DNA from: Phycisphaerales bacterium
GTDB lineage: Bacteria; Planctomycetota; Phycisphaerae; Phycisphaerales; JAGLTS01
Length of the DNA: 47,531 nt
Assembly (NCBI GenBank): GCA_023135165.1
Contig: JAGLTS010000041.1
Span: 1-47,531 of the forward strand
Direction of reading: 5' to 3'
Of the stretch, positions 23,795-31,537 are shown one piece after another. A program made the position numbers and the translations under genes. Each line of letters starts with the position of its first letter. Within the stretch, counting starts at the first letter, position 1. The notes below the pieces were generated by a model. The model saw only the letters and a program-made list of their open reading frames with translations, ran no database searches and was not told the origin of the DNA.

Positions 23795-24367
23795 TCAGCG
23801 TCTGCGTCTCAAGACGGCAGGTGTGAGGAGCGACAGCAGCACGATGCTGCCCGGTGCCGGAATAACATAGGTTCGAAAACCGAAATCGTGCTGGTTCGGA
23901 CTCCCGTAGGCGCTTCCACCGAGGTACAGCGCGCCCTCCGGATATCCACCGGGACTGCTGCCACCCATCTTCAGGCCGCCAGCGGTGCCCTGTATGCCGA
24001 TGACGAAATGATCGCCGACATCGAAGTTGATGTTCGCCGCACTGGTGTCGATGAAGAACCAACCTATGCCCGAGGGGCTGACGGTCATCTCGAAGTCGTT
24101 GTCATCCGCCTGCCAAGGAGCGCCCGCATTGATGTACAGCACGGCGCTTCCCGGGGTGTAGGCGTACAGCTCGACTCCGGCCAGCGGGCCGGCAAGTCCA
24201 ACTTCTATCTCTTGCTGCCAATTGAGCGAGGTGCCCGAGTAGTAAATCGCGTTGGTGAATGGGGCTTGTTGGTCCAGGATCGGGTCAGCATTGACGGCTG
24301 CCGACGCAGCCAGAAGGACGCCGACAGCTACGGCGCCCACGCCCAAGCTGGTTTTCGCGGAGTTCAT
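23795..24367 (-). CDS. Secreted PEP-CTERM-type sorted protein
   Basis: 190 residues. Signal peptide MNSAKTSLGVGAVAVGVLLA, cut near VNADP. A beta-rich mature domain (YYSGTSLNWQQEIEVGLAGP, GDHFVIGIQGTAGG) has no catalytic motif. The C-terminus is a sorting signal of the PEP-CTERM class in a PAP variant: VIPAPGSIVLLSLLTPAVL followed by RRRR. Such proteins are cut and exported by an exosortase encoded elsewhere. The ATG at 24365-24367 has GAGGA upstream. Expression probably comes from the promoter at 24516-24544, which an inverted repeat overlaps. Divergent from an unrecognised protein. Confidence 0.85.
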   Translation of the reverse strand: MNSAKTSLGVGAVAVGVLLAASAAVNADPILDQQAPFTNAIYYSGTSLNWQQEIEVGLAGPLAGVELYAYTPGSAVLYINAGAPWQADDNDFEMTVSPSGIGWFFIDTSAANINFDVGDHFVIGIQGTAGGLKMGGSSPGGYPEGALYLGGSAYGSPNQHDFGFRTYVIPAPGSIVLLSLLTPAVLRRRR

Positions 24368-24510
24368 TGTGTTCTTCCTCTGAAACAGAGATATGTGTCG
24401 CCTGAAGCCCGAGCCACACGGCCGGGCGAGTCTGTTGCGCCACAGCGAGATCCCGTCATCTGGGCACCTGTGATGGCGGAAACAACTGCTGAGCACACTT
24501 TGACATGCAT

Positions 24511-24532
24511 CACCCACGATACCACGTGGGTG
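24511..24532. promoter_or_regulatory. Candidate operator over the -10 box
   Basis: Perfect 8-bp inverted repeat CACCCACG (24511-24518) / CGTGGGTG (24525-24532) with a 6-bp spacer. It covers the -10 element (24516-24521) of the minus-strand promoter, so a bound dimer would block RNA polymerase. Alternatively it is a hairpin, but it would begin upstream of the predicted transcription start. Confidence 0.5.
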
Positions 24533-24544
24533 CATTGCTGTCAA
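24516..24544 (-). promoter_or_regulatory. Promoter of the sorted-protein gene
   Basis: -35 TTGACA (24544-24539), 17-bp spacer, -10 TATCGT (24521-24516) on the minus strand, giving a leader of about 140 nt to the ATG at 24367. The -35 is the consensus. Confidence 0.6.
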
Positions 24545-24572
24545 GAAATATCTCACAAAATGTTTTTCTGAT

Positions 24573-24586
24573 TGTTTCTTGAAACA
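24573..24586. promoter_or_regulatory. Palindrome over the plus-strand -35
   Basis: TGTTTC-TT-GAAACA, a perfect 6-2-6 palindrome covering the -35 (24579-24584) of the plus-strand promoter. Its TTTCTTGA half (24575-24582) is repeated inverted as TCAAGAAA at 24541-24548, on the other promoter's -35. Confidence 0.5.
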
Positions 24587-24606
24587 TCCCGCCGATGTGC
24601 TATGCT
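24579..24606 (+). promoter_or_regulatory. Promoter of the unrecognised protein gene
   Basis: -35 TTGAAA (24579-24584), 16-bp spacer, -10 TATGCT (24601-24606). Transcription would start near 24613, which rules out the upstream in-frame ATG at 24572 as the start codon. Confidence 0.6.
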
Positions 24607-24655
24607 TCTGTGGTTCGAGTTCCCTCTCATCGCCATTGGTGGTAGAAACGTGTCC

Positions 24656-25900
24656 ATGACGCTACTCGAGAGTGAGATTCCTTCCCTCCAGGCGGATGTG
24701 GCATCCGTTCTGCGTCGGATGCGCCCGGCGTTCGCTGAACTCATCGCGGCATTGCCCGGCGACGTTCGCAGGCCGGCGGATCTGAAACATGTGCTTGAGA
24801 TCGACGCCAAACTCGGCTGGCAGGTCTTCAAGATCGCGACCACGCCGGACCCCATCGCAGCGAGTTCGCACGTTCCCGGCCGGACATCTATGAAACGCTT
24901 CCTCGATGCTGCCGCGAGCCGAATGGTGTCGCCGGCACTCATTGAGTCCGCCTCGCAGGCCTTCTGGGATTTCGAGGAAGTGGTCGGGCGACACGCTGAC
25001 GATCGAGGCTCGTTTGACTCGATGATCCGCGCCATCGCCGGCGACGAGTCGGACGCAATCGATCTACAGAGCCGTCGCGCAGCCTACCGGGCCAACAGCC
25101 GAATCTGGGGTCTGCAAGCCAGAACGAAGCTGAGTTGCCTCATCGTCAATGTCGATTCCATGTCCGACGCGGTGGATATCGCGACGGTGCATGGATGTGT
25201 CGATCTCCGCCGTTTTCGACGGGATGCGTCTCTGATCATCGCAAGTCTGAGGGTCTCCGACGATGATGACGTCGTCCGCCGATCGTTTGATCGCCATCCT
25301 CTCGATCCGGACGGCCGGACGAAGGAGGGCGTCTCGTTGTTGACGTCGTTCTGCAGTCGTCCGGTACCGAAGATACACAGCACGAGGATGGAATCCGGTT
25401 TTGTGCGCACTGAAGTTCTGGCGCGCGGAGTCGGCAATACATCGGCGGTCAACCTGCTCATGGGAGAGGTATCCTGTGGGGCCGGGCCTCGCTATCGGGA
25501 TGAAGAGAACCGGTGGTTCGTGTCCCGGGCGATGATTCGGCAGCCGGTCGAGGTGCTGATCCACGACCTGTTGCTGCACGAGGACTGGGTTGGGCCGACC
25601 GTCCCGGATGTACTCGTCTTTGGTGATCATCGCGCGGACATGGCGTCTCTGGAGGATCGGCAGTGCGATTTGCTGCCCTTGCAGGCCTCGGTCATGTATC
25701 TGGGAAGGGGCTCGTCGGTTTTGCATACGCCGGATGTGCCGAACCATCCCGCCATGGTGCGTTATGCCTTTGATCAGCTTGGATGGGAGCAAGAGCGGTT
25801 TCATGTTTATCGCTGCCGGATCGAGTATCCGGTGATGCCTTCATCCGCCGTGCTTCGTTTTGCGCTTCCTGAGGCGCCCTCGATAGGGGGGCGGCCTTAG
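24656..25900 (+). CDS. Uncharacterised protein, possibly regulatory
   Basis: 414 residues, not recognised. No signal peptide or membrane segment, so it is likely cytosolic. The N-terminal part is helical (LQADVASVLRRMRPAFAELI) and includes RRPADLKHVLEIDAKLGWQVFKI, whose spacing could fit a helix-turn-helix; the rest is mixed alpha/beta (LSCLIVNVDSMSDAVDIAT, DWVGPTVPDVLVFGDH). No metal-binding or enzyme motif stands out. The ATG at 24656 was chosen because the predicted promoter lies just upstream; the ribosome site is weak. Divergent from the sorted-protein gene and upstream of another one (26091), so a regulator of surface proteins is possible. This is inference from context. Confidence 0.75.
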   Translation: MTLLESEIPSLQADVASVLRRMRPAFAELIAALPGDVRRPADLKHVLEIDAKLGWQVFKIATTPDPIAASSHVPGRTSMKRFLDAAASRMVSPALIESASQAFWDFEEVVGRHADDRGSFDSMIRAIAGDESDAIDLQSRRAAYRANSRIWGLQARTKLSCLIVNVDSMSDAVDIATVHGCVDLRRFRRDASLIIASLRVSDDDDVVRRSFDRHPLDPDGRTKEGVSLLTSFCSRPVPKIHSTRMESGFVRTEVLARGVGNTSAVNLLMGEVSCGAGPRYRDEENRWFVSRAMIRQPVEVLIHDLLLHEDWVGPTVPDVLVFGDHRADMASLEDRQCDLLPLQASVMYLGRGSSVLHTPDVPNHPAMVRYAFDQLGWEQERFHVYRCRIEYPVMPSSAVLRFALPEAPSIGGRP

Positions 25901-26090
25901 ATGGAAATAAGGAATGAGAAAGGAGAACCGGGACGGATCAAGTGGTCAGACATCGTGAGTTCGACGGGCACCCGAGCTTATGTATGTTCTCAACCGTTTC
26001 TTGGAGGCGTCAATATATCCGCCTTTTTGCAAGTCGGTGGGCCGTGTGAACCGGCCGTCGGCGCGCGTCTCCGTCCCAAAGGAGAACACA

Positions 26091-27080
26091 ATGAGAGATT
26101 TAGCGACAACTGCAATGATAGTCGGTGCCCTTATGCTCAGTCCCGCCGCGCCGGCAGGCACGCATATCGACTGGGTCACCGTCGGTGATGCGGGGAATGC
26201 GAATGACATTCACGGTGACGGCTACGGCGGCGTTGAATATGTCTACGATGTCAGCAAGTACGCGGTGACCAACGCCCAGTACACCGATTTCCTCAACGCC
26301 GTCGCGGCCACGGACCCGAACGGGTTGTATCACGGAATGATGGCCATGGACTACGGCGGCATCGACCGCAACGGCAGCGAGGGAAGCTACACGTACGGTC
26401 CGAAGGGCGGGGATACGAACTGGCTCAACCGGCCGGTGGTGTATGTGGACTTTTATGATTCCGCGCGTTTCGCCAACTGGTTGCATAACGGGCAGCCGAA
26501 CGGCGAGCAAACCGACGCTACCACCGAGGACGGCGCGTACGACATGTCGCTCGGCAACGGTCTCGCTCGCAAGGTCGACGCGCTGGCGTTTCTGCCCAAT
26601 GAGGATGAGTGGTACAAAGCGGCCTTCTATAAAGGCGGCGGCATCGATGCGGGCTACTGGGACTACGCGACGCAAAGCAATGTCTGCCCGACATGGGAAC
26701 CGCCTCCAGGCGGCGACAACTCGGCCAACTATTACAACCCAGATAGTCCTGGCAGCGGGTATACGATCGGCTCGCCTTACTACAGCACCGAAGTCGGAGC
26801 CTATAGCTCGTCGGTCAGTGCCTACGGCACGTTCGACCAGGATGGCAACGTCTGGGAGTGGAACGAGACCGTGACCTCGGGAGGCATGCGCGGTCTGCGG
26901 GGCGGTTCATGGACAGGCGTGGCGGTCTACATGAAGGCTTCGTACCGATACGGATACTATCCGCAGATGGATAGTCTCAAGTACGGTTTCCGCGTCGCTT
27001 GCATTCCGGAACCCGCGGTCGGCCTCTTGGTCATCGGCGCCGTGGGACTGTTCCGTCGTCGCCGGCCGGCAGGAGTCTGA
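26091..27080 (+). CDS. PEP-CTERM protein with FGE/SUMF1-like fold
   Basis: 329 residues. Signal peptide MRDLATTAMIVGALMLSPAA. The central domain follows the formylglycine-generating-enzyme/sulfatase-modifying-factor fold: YVYDVSKYAVTNAQYTDFLNAV, RPVVYVDFYDSARFANWLHN, LPNEDEWYKAAFY, GNVWEWNETV, RGGSWTG and YGFRVAC. The cysteines that bind copper in true FGE, after RGGS, are missing, so it is likely a non-catalytic binding version. The C-terminus is a PEP-CTERM signal, IPEPAVGLLVIGAVGLF then RRRR. The ATG at 26091 has AAAGGAG six bases upstream. Exported by an exosortase not in this window. Confidence 0.87.
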   Translation: MRDLATTAMIVGALMLSPAAPAGTHIDWVTVGDAGNANDIHGDGYGGVEYVYDVSKYAVTNAQYTDFLNAVAATDPNGLYHGMMAMDYGGIDRNGSEGSYTYGPKGGDTNWLNRPVVYVDFYDSARFANWLHNGQPNGEQTDATTEDGAYDMSLGNGLARKVDALAFLPNEDEWYKAAFYKGGGIDAGYWDYATQSNVCPTWEPPPGGDNSANYYNPDSPGSGYTIGSPYYSTEVGAYSSSVSAYGTFDQDGNVWEWNETVTSGGMRGLRGGSWTGVAVYMKASYRYGYYPQMDSLKYGFRVACIPEPAVGLLVIGAVGLFRRRRPAGV

Positions 27081-27163
27081 CGCCACCGGCGGTCGCAACG
27101 GCACGGTTGCCGTTGCGGAGATATCTCGGATTGAAGTCGGTGTTCGATACTGATTTGCAGCAG

Positions 27164-27195
27164 GCGGCTCCAGCCCAGGGGTTGGCTGGAGCCGC
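27164..27195. repeat. 12-bp perfect hairpin
   Basis: GCGGCTCCAGCC (27164-27175) pairs with GGCTGGAGCCGC (27184-27195), 8-nt loop, no T-run. It lies between the FGE-like gene and znuA. Probably an mRNA 3'-end structure or weak terminator. Confidence 0.55.
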
Positions 27196-27280
27196 AGCGC
27201 TTCGCCGGGTGTGTGTAGCCGTGTTGAGATCCCTCGGCAACGGTGCTCACAGCGTGGGCAGAGGCCGGTCGCCTGCTTAT

Positions 27281-27300
27281 TGAGAATGAGCTATCATTAG
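27281..27300. promoter_or_regulatory. Candidate Fur/Zur-type box
   Basis: TGAGAATGAGCTATCATTAG contains AATGA-N4-TCATT and resembles a Fur-type 19-bp box with one extra base at the centre. It directly precedes the metal-transporter gene (ATG 27308), where a metal-responsive repressor site is expected. Confidence 0.45.
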
Positions 27301-27307
27301 CGGCGAC

Positions 27308-28213
27308 ATGAGACTTCATCTTCTTCCATGCCTGCTGCTGGCGGTTGTCGCGGCGGTGACGCCGGGCTGTCGAGAGCACACGCCAACGAGCGGCGATCAG
27401 CCCCTCACCATCGCTGTCAGCGTCCTCCCACAGGCGTTCCTTGTCGAGCAGGTCGGCCGGGTGCACGTGCGTGTCATCACGCTCGTCCAGCCTGGCGAAA
27501 GCCCCGCCACGTATCAGCCCAGCGATTCGCAGGTCAGCCTAGTCATGAAGGCTGCTGCGTACTTCCGGATCGGCGTCCCCTTTGAGAACGGTGCGTGGTT
27601 TCACGCGATCGAGCGGTCGCGGGCCCTCACCATCATCGACACGCGCGAAGGCATCGAGCTACGGACGATGCATGCCGACCATTCACACCATGGCTCAGAC
27701 GAGCACCACGGGCATGCGGTAGGCGGCGGCGCGGACCCGCACATCTGGCTCAGTCCGCGACTGCTCAAGATCCAGGCTGGGACTGTAGCGCGGACGCTTG
27801 CCGAGCTGGACCCGCAGCACGCGGACGACTATGCGCAGAACTTGGCGGATCTTGAGCGTCTGCTCGACGAGGCGGACCAAGCGGTGCGCGCGACACTCGA
27901 ACCGATGCGAGGCAAGGCGATCTTCGTCTTTCATCCCGCGTGGGGGTACTTCACCGATGAATACGGCTTGCGTCAGATCGCTGTCGAGATCGAGGGAAAG
28001 GAACCGACCGATCGGGAACTGACGATCCTCCAGCAACGGGCGAAGGCTGAAGGCGTGAAGGTCATCTTCGTCCAGGCGCAAATACCCAGTCGGATGGCGG
28101 ATGCGATTGCCGAGGCGATCGGCGGGCGGACCGACGTGCTCGACCCCCTCGCGCTGGATGTTCCGGCGAATCTGAAGCACATCGCGGAGCGTATGGCAGC
28201 GTCCATGGACTAA
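27308..28213 (+). CDS. znuA: Metal ABC transporter substrate-binding lipoprotein (ZnuA-like)
   Basis: 301 residues. Lipoprotein signal peptide with lipobox VTPGC (Cys near residue 21). Cluster A-1/SBP_bac_9 fold: ITLVQPGESPATYQPSDSQV carries the first metal-ligand region, here with Tyr where many have His. A His-rich loop follows (HADHSHHGSDEHHGH), then GGGADPHIWLSPRLLK with the second His, FVFHPAWGYFTDEYGL with the third, and a C-terminal Asp region (DVLDPLAL). The His-rich loop favours zinc. The next two genes encode the ATPase and permease; all three form one operon, and a Fur/Zur-like box precedes it. A manganese specificity cannot be excluded. Confidence 0.88.
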   Translation: MRLHLLPCLLLAVVAAVTPGCREHTPTSGDQPLTIAVSVLPQAFLVEQVGRVHVRVITLVQPGESPATYQPSDSQVSLVMKAAAYFRIGVPFENGAWFHAIERSRALTIIDTREGIELRTMHADHSHHGSDEHHGHAVGGGADPHIWLSPRLLKIQAGTVARTLAELDPQHADDYAQNLADLERLLDEADQAVRATLEPMRGKAIFVFHPAWGYFTDEYGLRQIAVEIEGKEPTDRELTILQQRAKAEGVKVIFVQAQIPSRMADAIAEAIGGRTDVLDPLALDVPANLKHIAERMAASMD

Positions 28214-28264
28214 CATGTGGGCAATGATGCGTATGCGACCCACCCTTGCACCCACACCGGCGTG

Positions 28265-29068
28265 ATGAACAACGACCAACCCGTCATCGAGATCGACCGC
28301 GTGACGTTCGGCTACCCGCCGCACCTGCTCGCCGAGCCGGTCCTTGAGAATGTGTCGCTGCGCGTCGAGCAGGATGACTTTCTCGGCATCATCGGTCCCA
28401 ACGGCGGCGGCAAGACGACGCTCCTTCGGCTCATGCTCGGGCTTCTCAAGCCGCAGCAGGGCAGCGTCACCGTGCTCGGCCAACCCGCAACTCGAACAAG
28501 ATCGCGGATCGGGTACGTGCCACAGCACGCGAGGATCGACGCATCCACACCGGCGAGCGTCCTGGATGTCGTGCTCATGGGTCGGCTCGGCGCTTCGTCG
28601 TGGGGTTGCCGATTCAGCCGATCCCATTGCGATATCGCCCTGGAGGCGCTGGGGCGAACCGAGACGGCAGACCTGGCCACGCGAGCCATCGGCACGCTCT
28701 CGGGCGGACAGCGACAGCGCATCCTGATCGCGAGAGCGCTTGCATCGGATGCGCGTATTCTCCTGCTCGACGAGCCGACCGCGGGTGTTGATGCCCACAT
28801 GGAGCGAGGGCTGACCGACCTGCTCCACCAACTCAACGAGCAGCTTCCCATCGTGCTCGTCAGCCACGACATCTCATTCGTCTCACGTCACCTGAAGCGC
28901 GTGGCGTGCTTGAACCGCACGCTGACCTGCCACGGGGCGGGCGAAATCACACAGGAGGTCATCGCCGACATGTACCACGATCACATGGTCGTTGTGCATC
29001 ACGATGAGAGTTGCCCGCTCACCGAACACCCATCCCCCGATGACCGCGATGCCGAGCCTGCCGGATGA
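28265..29068 (+). CDS. znuC: Metal ABC transporter ATP-binding protein (ZnuC-like)
   Basis: 267 residues. Walker A GPNGGGKTTLLRLMLG, Q-loop in RIGYVPQHARI, signature LSGGQRQRILIARAL, Walker B ILLLDEPTAGVD, and H-loop IVLVSHDISFV, all intact. It belongs to the zinc/manganese transporter class by its neighbours. The ATG at 28265 begins MNNDQPVIEIDRVTFGY; an upstream frame back to 28217 has no homology. The C-terminal 30 residues are His/Asp-rich (DHMVVVHHDESC), possibly metal-responsive. The stop overlaps the permease start (ATGA). Confidence 0.93.
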   Translation: MNNDQPVIEIDRVTFGYPPHLLAEPVLENVSLRVEQDDFLGIIGPNGGGKTTLLRLMLGLLKPQQGSVTVLGQPATRTRSRIGYVPQHARIDASTPASVLDVVLMGRLGASSWGCRFSRSHCDIALEALGRTETADLATRAIGTLSGGQRQRILIARALASDARILLLDEPTAGVDAHMERGLTDLLHQLNEQLPIVLVSHDISFVSRHLKRVACLNRTLTCHGAGEITQEVIADMYHDHMVVVHHDESCPLTEHPSPDDRDAEPAG

Positions 29069-29916
29069 TACAGTTCTTTCATGACATCCCGGACAACCCG
29101 TTTCTCCTGACGGGTCTGCTCGCAGGCGTACTTGCCAGTCTCGCCTGTGGGGTCATCGGGCCTTATGTCATCGCCCGGCGCATTGTCTTTCTCAGCGGCG
29201 CGATCGCGCACATGGCGGTCGGCGGCCTGGGCGCTGCGATCTTCATCGCCACCGTCTCGCCCGTCGCGCTCGGCTGGGTGAAGCCCATGCACGGTGCCAT
29301 CGCCGCAGCGCTGCTCGGTGCGATCATCATCGCATTCGTCTACGAGCGAGCTGCTGAACGCATGGACACGCTCATCGGCGCAATGTGGGCGGTCGGCATG
29401 TCGCTTGGCATCCTGCTGATCAAGTTTACGCCCGGCTACCACACCGAGCTGATGAGCTATCTGTTCGGCAACATCGTGTACGTGCCGTGGGGTCAGGTCT
29501 ATCTGATGCTCACGTTGGATGCCGGGATCATTCTGATCGTGCTTGTCTTCCACAAGCGCATCCTTGCGATATGCCTCGATGAAGAGCAGGCGCGGTTGCA
29601 AGGCGTGAACGTGACAGCCACGAACATTGTGCTGCTCAGCCTCGTCGCGTTGACCGTGATCTGCCTGATCCAGGTCGTCGGGCTGATCCTCGTCCTGGCA
29701 CTCTTGACGCTTCCCGCAGCGACGGCTGGGCACCATGTGCGGCGCATTGGGCCGATGCAGTGGGTCTCGGTCGGTCTGTGCATTGCGTTGACGACGCTGC
29801 CACGGATCGCTGTGTATGGAACGCGCATCAGCCCCGAGTCGGCGATCGTCCTCGCAGCGGCGGGCGTGTACCTTCTGTCAGTCGCCATGATGCGGCTCCG
29901 GTCCGGGCGTCGGTGA
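29065..29916 (+). CDS. znuB: Metal ABC transporter permease (ZnuB-like)
   Basis: 283 residues, inner membrane, about eight hydrophobic segments. Family segments: GVLASLACGVIGPYVIARRIVFLSGAIAHMAVGGLG (the typical SHAALPG-like block, modified here) near the N-terminus, and VVGLILVLALLTLPAATAG near the end. The ATG overlaps the stop of znuC by 4 bp, indicating coupled translation. Last gene of the operon; the gap to the converging gene at 30155 shows no clear terminator. Confidence 0.92.
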   Translation: MIQFFHDIPDNPFLLTGLLAGVLASLACGVIGPYVIARRIVFLSGAIAHMAVGGLGAAIFIATVSPVALGWVKPMHGAIAAALLGAIIIAFVYERAAERMDTLIGAMWAVGMSLGILLIKFTPGYHTELMSYLFGNIVYVPWGQVYLMLTLDAGIILIVLVFHKRILAICLDEEQARLQGVNVTATNIVLLSLVALTVICLIQVVGLILVLALLTLPAATAGHHVRRIGPMQWVSVGLCIALTTLPRIAVYGTRISPESAIVLAAAGVYLLSVAMMRLRSGRR

Positions 29917-30154
29917 ATGATCCGCTCACCTGCGCGATAATCGCACGCAAAAAAGGACATCACCCCTGTCGCAGCCGTTCCAGGTAAGGCTGGGTTGGCC
30001 CCCAACGAACTCCGCGTTGCCTCGCTCGCACCCCCCTTCGATGCATCTCATATGGCACAATTGATCCGGCCAATGCGTCTTGGGTGGCGCGGCTGAGATG
30101 CGGGGCTGTATCTGACAACTGATGATCCGCAAGCGACATGCGCATTGGGCGCGG

Positions 30155-31498
30155 TTACTGCCGCTGCTGCGCGATCATCATGAATGATCTGCTGCGCAAC
30201 TCCTCGGCGCTCAGGCCGATGTCTTGAAGGGCGTCCTCGGCGATCGCGCCACAGTCGATCGCGCGCAGGAAGAAATTCACAAGCCCCTGCCCTGTGGCGG
30301 CGTCGTCGAAGACGTTGCCCACCCGCGTTGCTTGTGCAGCCTGCTCGATGAACCGCCCAAGCCTGCGGGAGGCTTCCGGGAGTCCCTGGAGAAAGAAGCA
30401 GTACGTCGCTGCGTAGCGGATCGGCAGTTGGGCTGGGTGCAAATCCCAACCCTGGTAGAAGCCCGCAGCGAGTGATCGGCGGATGTTTCCGCAACTGAGC
30501 TTCCAGGCGTCATGCACGGCAGTCCTGTTGGTGAGCCGCTGCTCGTCCGTCAGCGGGGGGCTGCCCTTTGCCGCACGATGAGGTTCAATGGGCAGGATGT
30601 TCGTCGCGCCGTCCACGAGGTTGACTCCCGAGCCGGATAGCGCTGCCTGCATCATGTTGCGCGCGAAGACACAGGCATCGTGATGCAAGCTCTGGTGGGC
30701 TGCGGTGACATCGCAAGCAGCGGTGTAGTCATACGCGCCGAAGTGCGCAGCGACGCATCGGCCAGCTGCTGCTTCCACAAGCCCGGGCAGCGCACAGCAG
30801 CCGTCATGCCCAATGATCGCACGCGGCGTCTCGACCATGAGTTCGACCGTGATCGAACCGGGGTCGAAGCCGCATGTCGTTTCCAACGTGCTGATCGCCT
30901 CGATGAACGCCAAGACGCTCTCGACGCGATCGACCTTGGGCAGCGCGATGACGAAGTTGTCCGGCAGGCGTGAGTCGGCCTGCTCCGCCAGCGCGGTGAG
31001 AAAGATGTCCAATGTGCGTAAGCCGCGTCGTGCAGTCGGGCCGCCGAAAGGCTTCACGCGGAAGCCGACAAACGGCGGGAGGGCCTGATCTCGCATGCCG
31101 CGGGCCAGTTCGCCGGCACATCGTTGGGCGTCGCGGTCCTCTTCGTCATCTGCTCGGAAGCCGTAGCCATCCTCGAAGTCGATCCGGTAGTCCTCGACAG
31201 GCTCAGTGCGCAGCTTGCGCATCACGCGGTCATGAACGGCATGCGCAAGCTCACCCGCTTCGGGGATCCCGAGCACGTCCGCCAGATCCGACGGCGCTGC
31301 AGCGTATGTGTTAAATGAGCGAAGCGCGATCGCGCCGAGCTTGGCGACCGTGTCGGCGTGGAAAAGATGCGCCCCGCCATAGACGGTATGCACGGGCTGG
31401 CGACGATCGGTTACGGCTCGACGTGGATCCAGATCCCGATCCAGGTCGATGCCTGCGAGAATCGCCGCTGCCGTCTCTCTGGGAAGCGATGTTTTCAT
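30155..31498 (-). CDS. HpcH/HpaI aldolase / CitE-like protein (DUF6986-like)
   Basis: 447 residues, cytosolic. A TIM-barrel of the aldolase/citrate-lyase beta superfamily: VEDYRIDFEDGYG, FVGFRVKPFGG (Arg), FVIALPKVDRVES, SITVELMVETPRAIIG (metal-binding Glu), VAAHFGAYDYTAA (Asp) and GWDLHPAQLP. The last segments are typical of CitE relatives, and the overall length and N-terminus fit what I recall as DUF6986. The substrate is unknown; lyase or aldolase chemistry on a 2-keto or acyl-CoA compound is expected. The start MKTSLPRET has GGAAG upstream. It follows gmk by 39 bp in the pyrB-gmk direction. Confidence 0.8.
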   Translation of the reverse strand: MKTSLPRETAAAILAGIDLDRDLDPRRAVTDRRQPVHTVYGGAHLFHADTVAKLGAIALRSFNTYAAAPSDLADVLGIPEAGELAHAVHDRVMRKLRTEPVEDYRIDFEDGYGFRADDEEDRDAQRCAGELARGMRDQALPPFVGFRVKPFGGPTARRGLRTLDIFLTALAEQADSRLPDNFVIALPKVDRVESVLAFIEAISTLETTCGFDPGSITVELMVETPRAIIGHDGCCALPGLVEAAAGRCVAAHFGAYDYTAACDVTAAHQSLHHDACVFARNMMQAALSGSGVNLVDGATNILPIEPHRAAKGSPPLTDEQRLTNRTAVHDAWKLSCGNIRRSLAAGFYQGWDLHPAQLPIRYAATYCFFLQGLPEASRRLGRFIEQAAQATRVGNVFDDAATGQGLVNFFLRAIDCGAIAEDALQDIGLSAEELRSRSFMMIAQQRQ

Positions 31499-31537
31499 GA
31501 TCGAGCTTCCAGTCTGAGCTATCAGGCGCGAGACCGA

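Noticed and set aside
23800..27100. Sigma-54 promoters of the kind found before PEP-CTERM genes
   Set aside because: No GG-N10-GC site with a TTGC-type -12 element was found upstream of the sorted-protein genes.
30070..30148. CCAATGCG / CGCATTGG inverted repeat between znuB and the CitE-like gene
   Set aside because: Short arms 63 bp apart without T-run or nearby start codon; not distinguishable from chance.
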